In this document: one piece after another, positions 16,994 through 25,996 of the stretch
Layout: each line of letters begins with the position of its first letter
Numbering within the stretch: the stretch's first letter is position 1
Assembly (NCBI GenBank): GCA_016935755.1
Contig: JAFGQI010000033.1
Location: forward strand, 1 to 39,386
Direction of reading: 5' to 3'
DNA length: 39,386 bases
Source: Anaerolineales bacterium
Lineage (GTDB): Bacteria; Chloroflexota; Anaerolineae; Anaerolineales; UBA4823
Notes under the pieces: model-generated
Databases searched by the model: none
What the model was told of the DNA's origin: nothing
The model's input: the letters and a program-made list of their open reading frames with translations, nothing else
Made by a program: the position numbers and the translations under genes

Positions 16994-18754
16994 TTATAAC
17001 ATTAAAAATACTACCAACATGAATCCCAATCCAAACAACAATAATACCTCAACAAGCATCAATCCCAGGGTGATTAACCACCCCAGGCTCAACTTCCATT
17101 TCTCAGGATGCACCACCACCGCCGCGTTCACCTGAGCCACCGGTGCGCCTGGAATCAATATGCTGATGGCGCCCTGGTGACGACGCGGCAAAGGCACCAG
17201 ATAGCGCACATGCACAGCTAACCATCCACGCAGAAGACCTGGCAGTTTAAAAAACCAGTCCGGCTCGCTGCGAGCCTGACCGCTGGCAAGCGCCGTGGTC
17301 TGACCCCAGCGAGTCAGGGGCAGCCTGGCGGTGTGCGCGGTTACGGTGATAGAAGGATCAGCGGCAGAAAAAGTTTCCGGGCGCACCATCAGCCAGGGGA
17401 CAGCGCTGCTCACCTGTCCCATCTGAGAACCAGCCACCACCACTTGAAACACACCCGATGCCATTCTACCACGCTGCACATGCCCCAAATCGAGCAAAGG
17501 CGCTTGCTGTGCAGCCGGCTGATCCGGTTTGGGCAAAACTGATTTGGGTGTATCCGCCGGCGGCGCGGGCAGCGGGACAGGCGCCGGCGCAGGGGCTTCC
17601 TGGATAACAGGGGCAGCCTGCTGCACAGGCGATTGGACCTCTGAGATGGATAATTCCCGGCGCATCTCTGCGGCGCTGCGTGTGCGCAGGTTGACATCCA
17701 ACATCGTGGCGTGCTCGATCGCACGGGCAACATACTCCGGCGCGCCCGGGTTCAAGGTGCGCACGCCTGGGCGCCGCCAGAGGTCTGTCAGTGGATCATG
17801 GCGGGTCAACAACTGGTGCAGCAATACCCCCAACGCATAGATATCCGTTTGGACGCTGGTTTGCGAATGATATGCCGCGATCTCTGGCGCCAGGTAGCCA
17901 TCGGTGCCAAAACGCACCGTGTCGCTTTGCTGCCCCGGCTTGTAGAAACGAGCAATGCCAAAGTCGAATAATTTGACGATGCTATCATACCCGGCCGGGT
18001 CTGCACCAGAGGTTGAGACTTCCATAATATTGCTGGGCTTCAAATCCCGGTAGATGATGGGCGGCGTCTGCCCGTGAAGATATTCCAGCACATCACAAAG
18101 CTGCCTGCCCCAGCCCAAAACCCGCTGCAGCGGCAGGAGCCTGCCTGGCGGTTCGTTATCCAGGATCGTTTCTAGCGTCTGGCCTTCCAAATATTCCATC
18201 ACATAATACTGGCGGCCCTGTTCTTCGAAGAACTCGTAAGCCTGCACCAGGTTCGGATGGGATAGCTGGCTGAGCAGATCGAACTCGCGGCGGAAGCTCT
18301 CCACCACTGCCTTCTGCTGGTCAGGGTCCAGCCATTTCAGCATGGAGAAACTCATTTCCTTGAGCGCCAGCCTCTGATCTGGTTTGGTGAGTTCCTTAGC
18401 CTCGTAGACAGCGCCCATGCCTCCTTGAGCAATCTTGCGCACAATCAAGTAGCGCCCACCCAGCACCAGGCCCCGAGGCAGCTTACCTGTGCCATAAGGC
18501 ATGTCCAATGCCTGCGCAGTCAACGAGGCGCCGCAGTGAACACAGTAATGGACCTCCGGCTGGTTTGGCCTGCCGCAGATTGGGCAGAACAATCCTTCCA
18601 GCGATCGGCCGCAATTGCGGCAAAAACGCATCCCCGTGACCACGGGCTGCTGGCAGCCTGGGCAAACTCCAGTGCGCCGTTCAACCGGCGCGCCGCAAAT
18701 CGGGCAAAACTTTGCCTGGGTTCGCAGTTCGCTGCCGCATCGTTTGCAGTTCAT
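16994..18754 (-). CDS. Tail-anchored Ser/Thr kinase with three N-terminal zinc ribbons and a YRD catalytic motif
   Basis: This 586-residue protein begins with three zinc ribbons (CxxC pairs at 3/6+17/20, 31/34+45/48, 57/60+71/74). The kinase domain has the glycine loop AQGGMGAVYEAK, Lys122, a catalytic loop reading IIYRDLKPSN (Tyr215 replaces the usual His of HRD; Asp217 kept), and DFG at 244-246. After a Pro/Ala-rich linker comes a beta-sandwich-like segment (LDLGHVQRGRMASGVFQVVV... VPWLMVRPETF) resembling BACON/ASH-type domains, then basic sequence and one hydrophobic helix at the very C-terminus (WLITLGLMLVEVLLLFGLG). The whole protein is thus probably cytoplasmic and tail-anchored, unlike the receptor-type kinases nearby. 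It sits between two VWA genes. Confidence 0.93.
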   Translation of the reverse strand: MNCKRCGSELRTQAKFCPICGAPVERRTGVCPGCQQPVVTGMRFCRNCGRSLEGLFCPICGRPNQPEVHYCVHCGASLTAQALDMPYGTGKLPRGLVLGGRYLIVRKIAQGGMGAVYEAKELTKPDQRLALKEMSFSMLKWLDPDQQKAVVESFRREFDLLSQLSHPNLVQAYEFFEEQGRQYYVMEYLEGQTLETILDNEPPGRLLPLQRVLGWGRQLCDVLEYLHGQTPPIIYRDLKPSNIMEVSTSGADPAGYDSIVKLFDFGIARFYKPGQQSDTVRFGTDGYLAPEIAAYHSQTSVQTDIYALGVLLHQLLTRHDPLTDLWRRPGVRTLNPGAPEYVARAIEHATMLDVNLRTRSAAEMRRELSISEVQSPVQQAAPVIQEAPAPAPVPLPAPPADTPKSVLPKPDQPAAQQAPLLDLGHVQRGRMASGVFQVVVAGSQMGQVSSAVPWLMVRPETFSAADPSITVTAHTARLPLTRWGQTTALASGQARSEPDWFFKLPGLLRGWLAVHVRYLVPLPRRHQGAISILIPGAPVAQVNAAVVVHPEKWKLSLGWLITLGLMLVEVLLLFGLGFMLVVFLML

Positions 18755-18778
18755 CTCAAAACGCTCACCAACCCAAGG

Positions 18779-20203
18779 CTACAAACCTTGCGTCAGGCGC
18801 CTGGTTTCATAACGCAGCTTCTTGGCCGCTTCGGGGTCCACACTTCCGCTGCGCTCCAGGGTTTCAGCCTGGCGCAACATGGCATCTGCCATCGAGGCCT
18901 CGCCCATATCTAACAGGCGCGTGGCAGCCTCGCGCAAGCGCACCGTGGCGGCCTTCTTATCGCCCTGGTCAGCGGTTTTAGAGGCATCTTGAGCGGCTGC
19001 CAGGGCTTGCGTGCCCATTTTGAACGCGCCCACCTTTTCGACAATATTCATCACCCGTCCATTGAGCGGCAGCGTTGCCAAACCAGCCATCTGCACCACC
19101 ACATCCTGGCGTTGGCTGGGGCGCGCCAGCCCACCCTGAGGGTCCTCCCAGGTCAGCATAGCCTGAGCCAGGCGATAGCTGCCCTTATCCCAGGCTGGCA
19201 GAACCACCTCCAGCAGGAGCGCCTGTGGTTCGGCAGGATCATAATCACCCATCATGAGGGAATAACTGCTGCCGGCGTTGACCTCTGCACCAGCCAGGTT
19301 CGGCCCTTGATCGAAAGCGCCCAATTCGGGGAAGACCCGGTGGACCCGGCGCAGTTCGACTCCGCCAGGAAGCTGCACCTTGATCTCCACATTCCGATAA
19401 CTGATCCGCAGCGCCGCACCCAGTTCCTGGCGAAAAGCGTCCGGAATTTGATCAGGCGTCTCGATATAATAGGCATTGCCTCCAGTCATATCCGCCAAGG
19501 GGATCAACAAGTCCTCATTGAATTCAACCCCTATCCCCATGGTGCTCAACTTCACCCCCGCCTGGTGCGCTTTCTTAGCCCACTCGTAGCATTCGCTCAC
19601 ATTGCGAGTATGGCCATCGGTAAGTAAGATCAACCGGCTGGTATATGACCGGTCCGAACAGGGGCGCTCGGTTTGCTGCTGGATCTCGGCAAAAGCCATC
19701 GCAATACCTTCAGCCATCTGAGTATCGTCCCCCAGCTTCAGGTATTCAAGCTCGCGCGCCGCCTGGTGCAGACGCATCCTGTCCTTACCGCTGGTGAAGG
19801 GGATCATACAATACGACCGCCCGGCAAAAGCGATCACTGAAAAACAATCCAATGGGCGTAAATATTCGCTGGCAACTACCAGCGCCTGCGAGGCATAATC
19901 AATCCGCCGAGGGAACTGGCTGATCAGCTCGTTGGAGACATCTTTGATCTGATAGGCAGGTACGCCATCGGTCATAACCTCCTGCGCCTGCCCACTCCTG
20001 ACCAGCTCTATGAACTGTTCATCGGTTACCAGGCGAATGCGCATGGAATCGCTGGTATCGATGATAAAACCCAGGCTGCTGGGCAGCGCCTCCGCGCCCT
20101 CGCCGCCGGTCACTTCCATGAGCAGGTAAACCAGGCGCGGCTTTCCGGTGACCGGGACAACGACAGACGAGAGCGTGCTGGTGAGATTGAGGGGAGCGGT
20201 CAT
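18779..20203 (-). CDS. Cytoplasmic VWA-domain protein
   Basis: This 474-residue protein carries a VWA domain with the metal site DTSDSM (49-54), GDDTQMAEG and LLTDGHTRN, and an insert after the first motif (RLVTDEQFIELVRSGQAQEV). The middle region is beta-rich; the helical C-terminus again contains LNGRVMNIVEKVGAFKMGTQAL, marking it as a paralogue of the two other soluble VWA proteins here. I choose the ATG at 20203 because AGGTGAT lies 7 nt upstream; a GTG at 20215 is an in-frame alternative. The gene is placed between the DA1-like peptidase gene (27 bp spacer) and the triple-zinc-ribbon kinase gene, so the three are probably co-translated partners. Confidence 0.9.
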   Translation of the reverse strand: MTAPLNLTSTLSSVVVPVTGKPRLVYLLMEVTGGEGAEALPSSLGFIIDTSDSMRIRLVTDEQFIELVRSGQAQEVMTDGVPAYQIKDVSNELISQFPRRIDYASQALVVASEYLRPLDCFSVIAFAGRSYCMIPFTSGKDRMRLHQAARELEYLKLGDDTQMAEGIAMAFAEIQQQTERPCSDRSYTSRLILLTDGHTRNVSECYEWAKKAHQAGVKLSTMGIGVEFNEDLLIPLADMTGGNAYYIETPDQIPDAFRQELGAALRISYRNVEIKVQLPGGVELRRVHRVFPELGAFDQGPNLAGAEVNAGSSYSLMMGDYDPAEPQALLLEVVLPAWDKGSYRLAQAMLTWEDPQGGLARPSQRQDVVVQMAGLATLPLNGRVMNIVEKVGAFKMGTQALAAAQDASKTADQGDKKAATVRLREAATRLLDMGEASMADAMLRQAETLERSGSVDPEAAKKLRYETRRLTQGL

Positions 20204-20230
20204 ATCTTTAATCACCTGATCGCCGGCAGT

Positions 20231-21235
20231 TCAATTGGATCTGCGGCAGGCTTCGATCACTGCCGCTGGTCCCTGCCTGGCCTCCAGTTCCAGCGCCCAG
20301 CGCAAACCCTGTCCATAGATATCCTGGCGCGCCAGCATGATTGCCTGCCCGCGCGAATACCGGTAATGGCCCAAAACCCGATAAGCCACCCATTCCGCAA
20401 AACCCTCGTGCAGCAGCACAGTGCGCAAGAGAGGACAATTCTCGCCTTGCCAGGCATGAGCAAACTCATGCGCGGCCACCTGTAAGAAGAGCATGCGCGG
20501 CAATCCAGTTTGCACATAGATGCCCCTGCGCATGCCCCGCCGAGTGTAGATTCCCAGGGTGCGCTGTGGATCCAGCCCATTTTCTACCAGGGGAAGATTG
20601 TTCTCTGGCGCTGGAGCGCTCGCTGCGCCCCCCGGCGCCAGTCTGCCAGAACGAGAGGGTGGAGCCTGGGGCTGCATCTGCTGGCGAATGACTTCCGCCA
20701 GCTGGTTTCGATCCACCAGGGCCAACCCGGTGGGCACATTCAAACTAAATCCCAACTGGTCAGCCACCACTGTTTTCATTTCTTCGTATAATGCCGCCGC
20801 ATCGTTGACGGTATAGATCGCGCTGGCGTGACAATGGGCGCACAACACGCGTCCATCCGACAGCCGCCATTGATCATCCGTAAGCGGCGCGCCGCAGATA
20901 TCACAGGGCGGGCGATCACGCACACAGGCCTGGCAGTATGGCCCAACGCCGTCATACTCCAGATACGCCCCATGCACCGGGCTGCCACAAGTCAGGCAAA
21001 AGCGCATCGTTTGGCTGCATGTTTCGCAGATGCCATTGATCGTATCTTGCGCCATGGGCATGCCGCAAGCGCGGCAGCGCGGCCTGGTTTGTAAACAATC
21101 CGCGCAAACCTGCAAGGACAGGTTGCGCGGCCAGTTTTTGTGCCGGAAGAATTTCCCCTCTCCTGCGATCTTCTTCCCGCACAAGTGGCAAAACGCCGAG
21201 CGAACAGGAGCGCTGCGCGTCCGCCCTGTGATCAT
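20231..21235 (-). CDS. DA1-like LIM/zinc-finger metallopeptidase
   Basis: This 334-residue protein has an N-terminal half with at least eight CxxC pairs between residues 16 and 135 (e.g. CHLCG, CRACG, CLTCG, CDICG), arranged like LIM-type double zinc fingers. The C-terminal half contains LALVDRNQLAE and then AAHEFAHAWQ (HEFAH at 246-250), followed 16 residues later by HEGFAEWVAY. This is the HExxH plus downstream Glu pattern of DA1 peptidases, which in plants are ubiquitin-activated proteases with LIM domains. A short Pro/Ser/Ala insert (about 191-212) sits between the halves. No signal peptide is seen, so action is predicted in the cytoplasm. It may cleave a partner in response to the kinases; the substrate is unknown. 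Confidence 0.85.
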   Translation of the reverse strand: MITGRTRSAPVRSAFCHLCGKKIAGEGKFFRHKNWPRNLSLQVCADCLQTRPRCRACGMPMAQDTINGICETCSQTMRFCLTCGSPVHGAYLEYDGVGPYCQACVRDRPPCDICGAPLTDDQWRLSDGRVLCAHCHASAIYTVNDAAALYEEMKTVVADQLGFSLNVPTGLALVDRNQLAEVIRQQMQPQAPPSRSGRLAPGGAASAPAPENNLPLVENGLDPQRTLGIYTRRGMRRGIYVQTGLPRMLFLQVAAHEFAHAWQGENCPLLRTVLLHEGFAEWVAYRVLGHYRYSRGQAIMLARQDIYGQGLRWALELEARQGPAAVIEACRRSN

Positions 21236-21271
21236 CAGCCAGCCTCACTTGAGGGTAGCAAACTACCCGCC

Positions 21272-24166
21272 TTATTCGCCTTTCTGCCTGGACTGCAAGA
21301 AGACCGTCAGACCAAACCAGAACATGCAGTGCATTAATAAGCCGATCCACTTGCCCATCAAATGCCCTTCTTCGTGCGTGTAATTCAGGTACAGATCACC
21401 CTTGGCATTGCTGCACTGGGTATCCAGCTTGTTGCCCTTGCTGGGATCCATCATATCCGCCGGCACCTCGATCACAGTGCAAACCCTGGCCTCATTATTC
21501 ATCTTCTTCAAATCGAAGGTGGAGCCCATCGCATTCATGGTCCAATAGGCAACCGTAGCCTTAGAAATCCCAGCCTCCTCAGGTTTTTCTTTGTCGGGTT
21601 TTCCCAATGGGAACAAAGCGCCGCTGAGGATAATTTGGACAAACAGCTGCACCAGGATGGCATACAGCACCACATCCGAGTTCGGCACCAGCGCTGATAT
21701 ACACAGGCCAAACAAGATGCTCGCCATCACCGACAGATACATGGTGATATACAATTCCAACACACCAGCATCCGTAAATATGGCCCCCTTGAAACCCAAA
21801 TCCATAAATATTCCTAACACAAACAGCACACTCGCAACCTGGAGAATGGCAAAGATGCCCAGCACCAGCACCTTCGAGAGCACATAGGCAATCACGCTCA
21901 GGTTAACCGCCCGCTCACGGCGATAGATGCCTCGCTCTTTAACAATCTCGTAAGCCGCCATGAAAGTTCCACCCTGGGTGATCGCTAAACCCAGCATGGC
22001 TACGATCATCTGGGCATTTTCCAGCGGCGTATACTTCTGCTCTTTTTCGTCTTTCTTCAGGCCGTCCTTTTTCAATTCATTGATCAGGCGCTCATCGATC
22101 TTCTTCTCGCCATCCGTATATCCCACCAGCGTGGGCCATTTGTCATCCGCACCCACAAAGCCGAACAATAAACCGATCAGCGGCATCATCAGGAGCAGGA
22201 TCAGCAGGGTGCGCTTATCCATGCGGATCAGATCGAACTGGCGCCGAGCCAGGATAAAGGTCTGGCGAATGAAGGAGTCGCGCCCCCGGCGCTGTGGATG
22301 GCCTACTCTGCCCCCCCCCCCAGCCGCCGAGCCTAACCGGCTCTGCCGGTCAACCACATATTTCTGGTAATAGGGAGAGCGCCGGTAAGCCTCAGCCCAC
22401 AATACGCCTGCGCTCACCTTCCCACTGCCCTGATAGTAGGGCTGCAGCTCCGGCGGAACCGGCTTGCCCCGGGAGGGGTCAACTTCCTGGGACAGCTTGA
22501 GGTAGATATCTGAGAAGTCGCGCACATTATAGAATTTCAGAGCATCATCGGGCGGCCCATAATATGCCAGGCGGCCATACGTCATAAACGCCACATGATC
22601 GCACTGCTCAATATTGGCCGTAGCATGCGTCACCAGGACCACCGTCCGCCCTTCATCTGCCAGGCGGTTCAGGTCATACATCATCTTCTTTTCCAGACCG
22701 GGGTCCAGGCCTGAGGTCGGCTCGTCCAGGAAGAAGAGCGTGGGCCGGGCCAGCAGTTCTACCGCGATGCTGACGCGTTTGCGCTGCCCACCGCTGAGCA
22801 CGCGTACCGGTTTGTTGGCATGCTCGACCATGTCAACTGCCCGCAAGGCATCCTGAATGCGGGCTTCGATTTCCGCCGGGCGGGCATCTGGCAGGCGCAG
22901 CTTGGCGGAATACCACAGCGCCAGGCGCACCGGCAGAGCCCGGTGAATGATATCATCTTGGGGAACATAACCCATGCTGGTGCGGTAGAGATCCAACCGC
23001 TCGTACAGCGGCTGCCCATCCAGGAAGATGCGACCATGGTTGGCTGGCTCATAGCCATTCATCGCCTTCATCAGGGTGCTCTTGCCCGCGCCGCTGCCAC
23101 CCACCAGGGCAACAAATTCACCTGGTTGAATGGTCATGGTCACTTCCTGCAAGATCATCTTCTTCTGCGCCACCTCGCGCCCCAGCCGGATGGTATCGAT
23201 GCGATGGCCCATGCCCATTGACTGCTCCAGGCTTTTCGCCTGGGCATCGTAATTCAGCCGGAAAGGTCCAATCTGGATCACATCGCCGCTTTTTAATGGG
23301 ACGGGTTGGGTGATGCGCTGCCCATTGATAAAGGTGCCGTTGGTGCTGTTCAGATCACGCACCATCAGGTTGCTGTCCTGCTTATACACCATGGCGTGGC
23401 GAAAGGAGACAGCCGGATGGTTGAGCGGCAGGTAGGAATTGGGATCGCGGCCAATGATCACCTGGGTCTGCTGAGACAAATCAAATTTGCCCAGCGAGAG
23501 CGCCCGCATGGCCTCGGCGCCTTCGGCCTGGATCACCAGGCTGACAGAGTTGCCGGTCAAATCGCCAATGCGCAGCACATCCCCCTGGTTCAATGACTGG
23601 GGAGTATTGGCCGAGATGCGATGACCATTGACCATCGTCCCGTTGGTGCTGTTCATATCCACGACGGTATAGCCCGTCGGGGTGACCGTCAAACTCAGGT
23701 GCCGGCCCGAAACCGCCGGGTGATTGATCACCACATCGTTCCCAGGCGCGCGGCCAACCACCATCGCTGGCTTAGACAAGGGGTAAGACTGAGTGCTGCC
23801 GCCCATCCAGCGGACGATCAGGTTTACGTTCCCTTCAGAGGAACCCAGCAGCTGCGTGGCGCCCGCCCCAGGTTGGGCCTGAGCGGGCGGCGGAGCCTGC
23901 ATACGCGGCGCAGCCGGAGGCATAACTGGCGGAGCCGGGGGAGGAGAGGGCGGCGCAGCCGCAGGAGCAGGCTGCTGCACCAGGTGGTAGCCGCATTTAT
24001 TGCAGAAGCGCGCCCCAGAGCGAAGCGGCTCTCCACACTGCGGGCAATTAATCGTTGCCCCAGCGCCCGGTAAAGGCTGCGAGGGTAGCTGTTTGCCGCA
24101 TTGAGCGCAAAAGCGCGCCTGGGGCAGGTTGGGTGTGCCACAATGAGGGCATAGATTGGTGCTCAT
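21272..24166 (-). CDS. FHA-FHA-ABC exporter (ABC-G-like) with two N-terminal zinc ribbons
   Basis: This 964-residue protein fuses two zinc ribbons (1-60), a Pro-rich linker, two FHA domains (about 115-212 and 225-308; each with GR, SxRH or SFRH, and NSTNGT), an ABC ATPase (Walker A GGSGAGKST 356-364, LSGGQ 457-461, Walker B LFFLDEP 477-483) and an ABC2-type membrane domain with about six helices after residue 650. The order ABC-then-membrane is that of ABC-G half transporters. The closest described plan is mycobacterial Rv1747, an FHA-ABC exporter controlled by kinase PknF. Both FHA domains keep the phosphothreonine-binding residues. A strong AGGAGG lies 5 nt before the ATG. Cargo unknown. 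A run of eleven C lies within the gene. Confidence 0.96.
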   Translation of the reverse strand: MSTNLCPHCGTPNLPQARFCAQCGKQLPSQPLPGAGATINCPQCGEPLRSGARFCNKCGYHLVQQPAPAAAPPSPPPAPPVMPPAAPRMQAPPPAQAQPGAGATQLLGSSEGNVNLIVRWMGGSTQSYPLSKPAMVVGRAPGNDVVINHPAVSGRHLSLTVTPTGYTVVDMNSTNGTMVNGHRISANTPQSLNQGDVLRIGDLTGNSVSLVIQAEGAEAMRALSLGKFDLSQQTQVIIGRDPNSYLPLNHPAVSFRHAMVYKQDSNLMVRDLNSTNGTFINGQRITQPVPLKSGDVIQIGPFRLNYDAQAKSLEQSMGMGHRIDTIRLGREVAQKKMILQEVTMTIQPGEFVALVGGSGAGKSTLMKAMNGYEPANHGRIFLDGQPLYERLDLYRTSMGYVPQDDIIHRALPVRLALWYSAKLRLPDARPAEIEARIQDALRAVDMVEHANKPVRVLSGGQRKRVSIAVELLARPTLFFLDEPTSGLDPGLEKKMMYDLNRLADEGRTVVLVTHATANIEQCDHVAFMTYGRLAYYGPPDDALKFYNVRDFSDIYLKLSQEVDPSRGKPVPPELQPYYQGSGKVSAGVLWAEAYRRSPYYQKYVVDRQSRLGSAAGGGGRVGHPQRRGRDSFIRQTFILARRQFDLIRMDKRTLLILLLMMPLIGLLFGFVGADDKWPTLVGYTDGEKKIDERLINELKKDGLKKDEKEQKYTPLENAQMIVAMLGLAITQGGTFMAAYEIVKERGIYRRERAVNLSVIAYVLSKVLVLGIFAILQVASVLFVLGIFMDLGFKGAIFTDAGVLELYITMYLSVMASILFGLCISALVPNSDVVLYAILVQLFVQIILSGALFPLGKPDKEKPEEAGISKATVAYWTMNAMGSTFDLKKMNNEARVCTVIEVPADMMDPSKGNKLDTQCSNAKGDLYLNYTHEEGHLMGKWIGLLMHCMFWFGLTVFLQSRQKGE
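22311..22321. repeat. Homopolymer of 11 C inside the FHA-ABC exporter gene
   Basis: Eleven consecutive C (G on the coding strand) encode a Gly run in the linker between the ATPase and the membrane domain (residues near 615-620, SAAGGGGRVG). The reading frame is intact as given. Runs of this length are prone to slippage and to sequencing error. Confidence 0.9.
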
Positions 24167-24358
24167 ACATCCTCCTCACACGATCCGTTGTTATCGCTTC
24201 GGTTGTTAATAAATTCGGGTCGATCAGGATTTAATGATTGCTTTATTTTACCATCTCAGGCTATAGATTAGATAATTTCTCTCCAATAATAACCCTGCCC
24301 GCTCATACCCGGCAGATGGAAATAATTCGCAGCAATTCAGTTTCCTCGCCATACCGGC
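24167..24358 (-). promoter_or_regulatory. AT-rich 192-bp gap upstream of the FHA-ABC gene, possible internal promoter
   Basis: This is the longest gap in the minus-strand signalling series before the 28-34 kb region. It is clearly more AT-rich than the flanking genes, and TAAAAT- and TATAG-like words occur on the minus strand around 24240-24270, but no convincing pair of -35 and -10 boxes can be fixed. The AGGAGG of the ABC gene is at its left edge. No ORF or hairpin of note is seen. Confidence 0.35.
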
Positions 24359-25960
24359 TCAACGGACAATAATATCGCAGTAGTGATATTCTGATTCAGT
24401 TTTTCCCCCAGGGCCGAAGGTATTCCAACCATCCGAGATCTGGCGCGACCAGGACAGATACCGCTCGGCGCGGTGGCTGCCAGGCGGGAGCACACCGACA
24501 AAGGCATACCAGTACACCCGGTAGTGCTTCTCATCGCTCAAATACTGGATGTCGCTCATCCGCTCAGCCTGGATCCGCGCCCCATCCAGGTAGATTTCAT
24601 ATGTCGCTGTCTGAATATGTTCCTCTAACAATTCGGGGGTCAAAGCATCCCAACGCCACTGCAGTGTGACAGGCTGGTGTTCTTTGATCGAAACAGGCGA
24701 CTGGTTAAACATTGAGCAGTAAGGCTCAATATATATCATTTCCAGCACGGGGGTTGGCGTGGCAGAAGCAAGTGGTTCCGATGTTTGAACGCCTGCGCCA
24801 GGCTCGCTGAAAGGCGTATCGGTAGGGAAAACCGCGGCTGTTTGTCCCGGCAGATGGGTGGGAATTGGAGTCGCATTTGCCGCGCCCGCCAGAGCAGTCC
24901 GCGTAGCATCCTGATCGCTGCCTCCATTCATCAGAAAGCCTGCCACGACAATGACCAGAATAATCAGCCCCAACCCCAGCACTCCGGCCGCTCCAAGCCA
25001 AACCATCGGGGAGGTTCTGCGCTTCGCCTCGGGCGCTTCGCTGCTGCGCGGGGGGAAAGCAGGCCGCGCGGTAGGCGGCACAGCCGCATAAGGCGGTTGG
25101 GCCGCAACGGGCCGCGGCGCAATCGGCCCCGCCCGCATCACCTGGGCAGGCTGAACCGGTCGCGTCCAGGCTATCTTGAAATCGTTCACCCTGGCGAAGC
25201 GCCGGTCTGGATAGATTTCCATCGCTCGCATGATCGCTGCCTCAACAGCCGGCGAGATCGCCGGGTTGAGCAGGCGCGGCGGGCGCAGGGTATCCCCTCC
25301 CAGGCCGCGCTGGACGCTTTCTGGTGGTTTCTCACCGGTCAGCAGGGCATACAGCGTAGCGCCCAGGGCGTAAATATCGCTGCGAGCATCCGTCTGCCCA
25401 ATGCCATACTGCTCGGTCGGCGAATAGCCCGGAGTGACCGCACGAGCCCCCATCGTGGTTTGCATGGTAGGATCAAAGGCCTTAGCAATGCCAAAATCCA
25501 CCAGCACGGCCTGCCCAGAGGGTGTAATTTTAATATTGGCGGGTTTGATATCCCGGTGGATAATCGGTGGGTTATGATCATGCAGATAGCCCAAGGCATC
25601 GCAGATCTGTCCAATCCAGGCCAGGGTTTGCTCTTGCGGCAGTGGGCCCTGACTGCGTTCCATCAGCGTTTGCAGGTCATCCCCCTCGACAAAATCCATC
25701 ACCAGGTACTGCCCCTGGTCGGGAACGAGAAAATAGTCTGTGACCCGCGGCAGGTTTGGGTGAGTCAGATTAGCTAACAGCGAGGCTTCCCGGTTAAATT
25801 GACGCTGGGCCTCGGGTGATGTATTCAGGTTCTCTTTGACCGCACAAGGACGACTCAGGCTTGTATCCCAAGCCCGGTACACCGCCCCAAACCCACCCTG
25901 ACCCAGCAGTTTGACAATCCGGTAGCGATTTTGCAGGGTATTCCCTGCCGATAATGTCAT
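24359..25960 (-). CDS. Transmembrane Ser/Thr protein kinase with unique C-terminal domain
   Basis: This 533-residue protein has an N-terminal kinase domain (GQGGFGAVYRAW, Lys42, HRD 135-137, DFG 155-157, PGYSPTEQYG), a Pro/Ala/Arg linker, one membrane helix (MVWLGAAGVLGLGLIILVIVVAGFLM) and a short Thr/Pro stalk. The extracytoplasmic end of about 130 residues (PVTLQWRWDALTPELLEEHI, YEIYLDGARI, YWYAFVGVLPPG) looks like a beta-sandwich, but I recognise no family; it is unlike the ends of the other kinases. It has no zinc ribbon and no long T/A/Q stalk. It lies 36 bp downstream of the PP2C phosphatase gene, a kinase/phosphatase pair typical of reversible phospho-signalling. Confidence 0.95.
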   Translation of the reverse strand: MTLSAGNTLQNRYRIVKLLGQGGFGAVYRAWDTSLSRPCAVKENLNTSPEAQRQFNREASLLANLTHPNLPRVTDYFLVPDQGQYLVMDFVEGDDLQTLMERSQGPLPQEQTLAWIGQICDALGYLHDHNPPIIHRDIKPANIKITPSGQAVLVDFGIAKAFDPTMQTTMGARAVTPGYSPTEQYGIGQTDARSDIYALGATLYALLTGEKPPESVQRGLGGDTLRPPRLLNPAISPAVEAAIMRAMEIYPDRRFARVNDFKIAWTRPVQPAQVMRAGPIAPRPVAAQPPYAAVPPTARPAFPPRSSEAPEAKRRTSPMVWLGAAGVLGLGLIILVIVVAGFLMNGGSDQDATRTALAGAANATPIPTHLPGQTAAVFPTDTPFSEPGAGVQTSEPLASATPTPVLEMIYIEPYCSMFNQSPVSIKEHQPVTLQWRWDALTPELLEEHIQTATYEIYLDGARIQAERMSDIQYLSDEKHYRVYWYAFVGVLPPGSHRAERYLSWSRQISDGWNTFGPGGKTESEYHYCDIIVR

Positions 25961-25996
25961 TAAATCACTCTTGAAAGACCAGTCTCACCTGGATAT

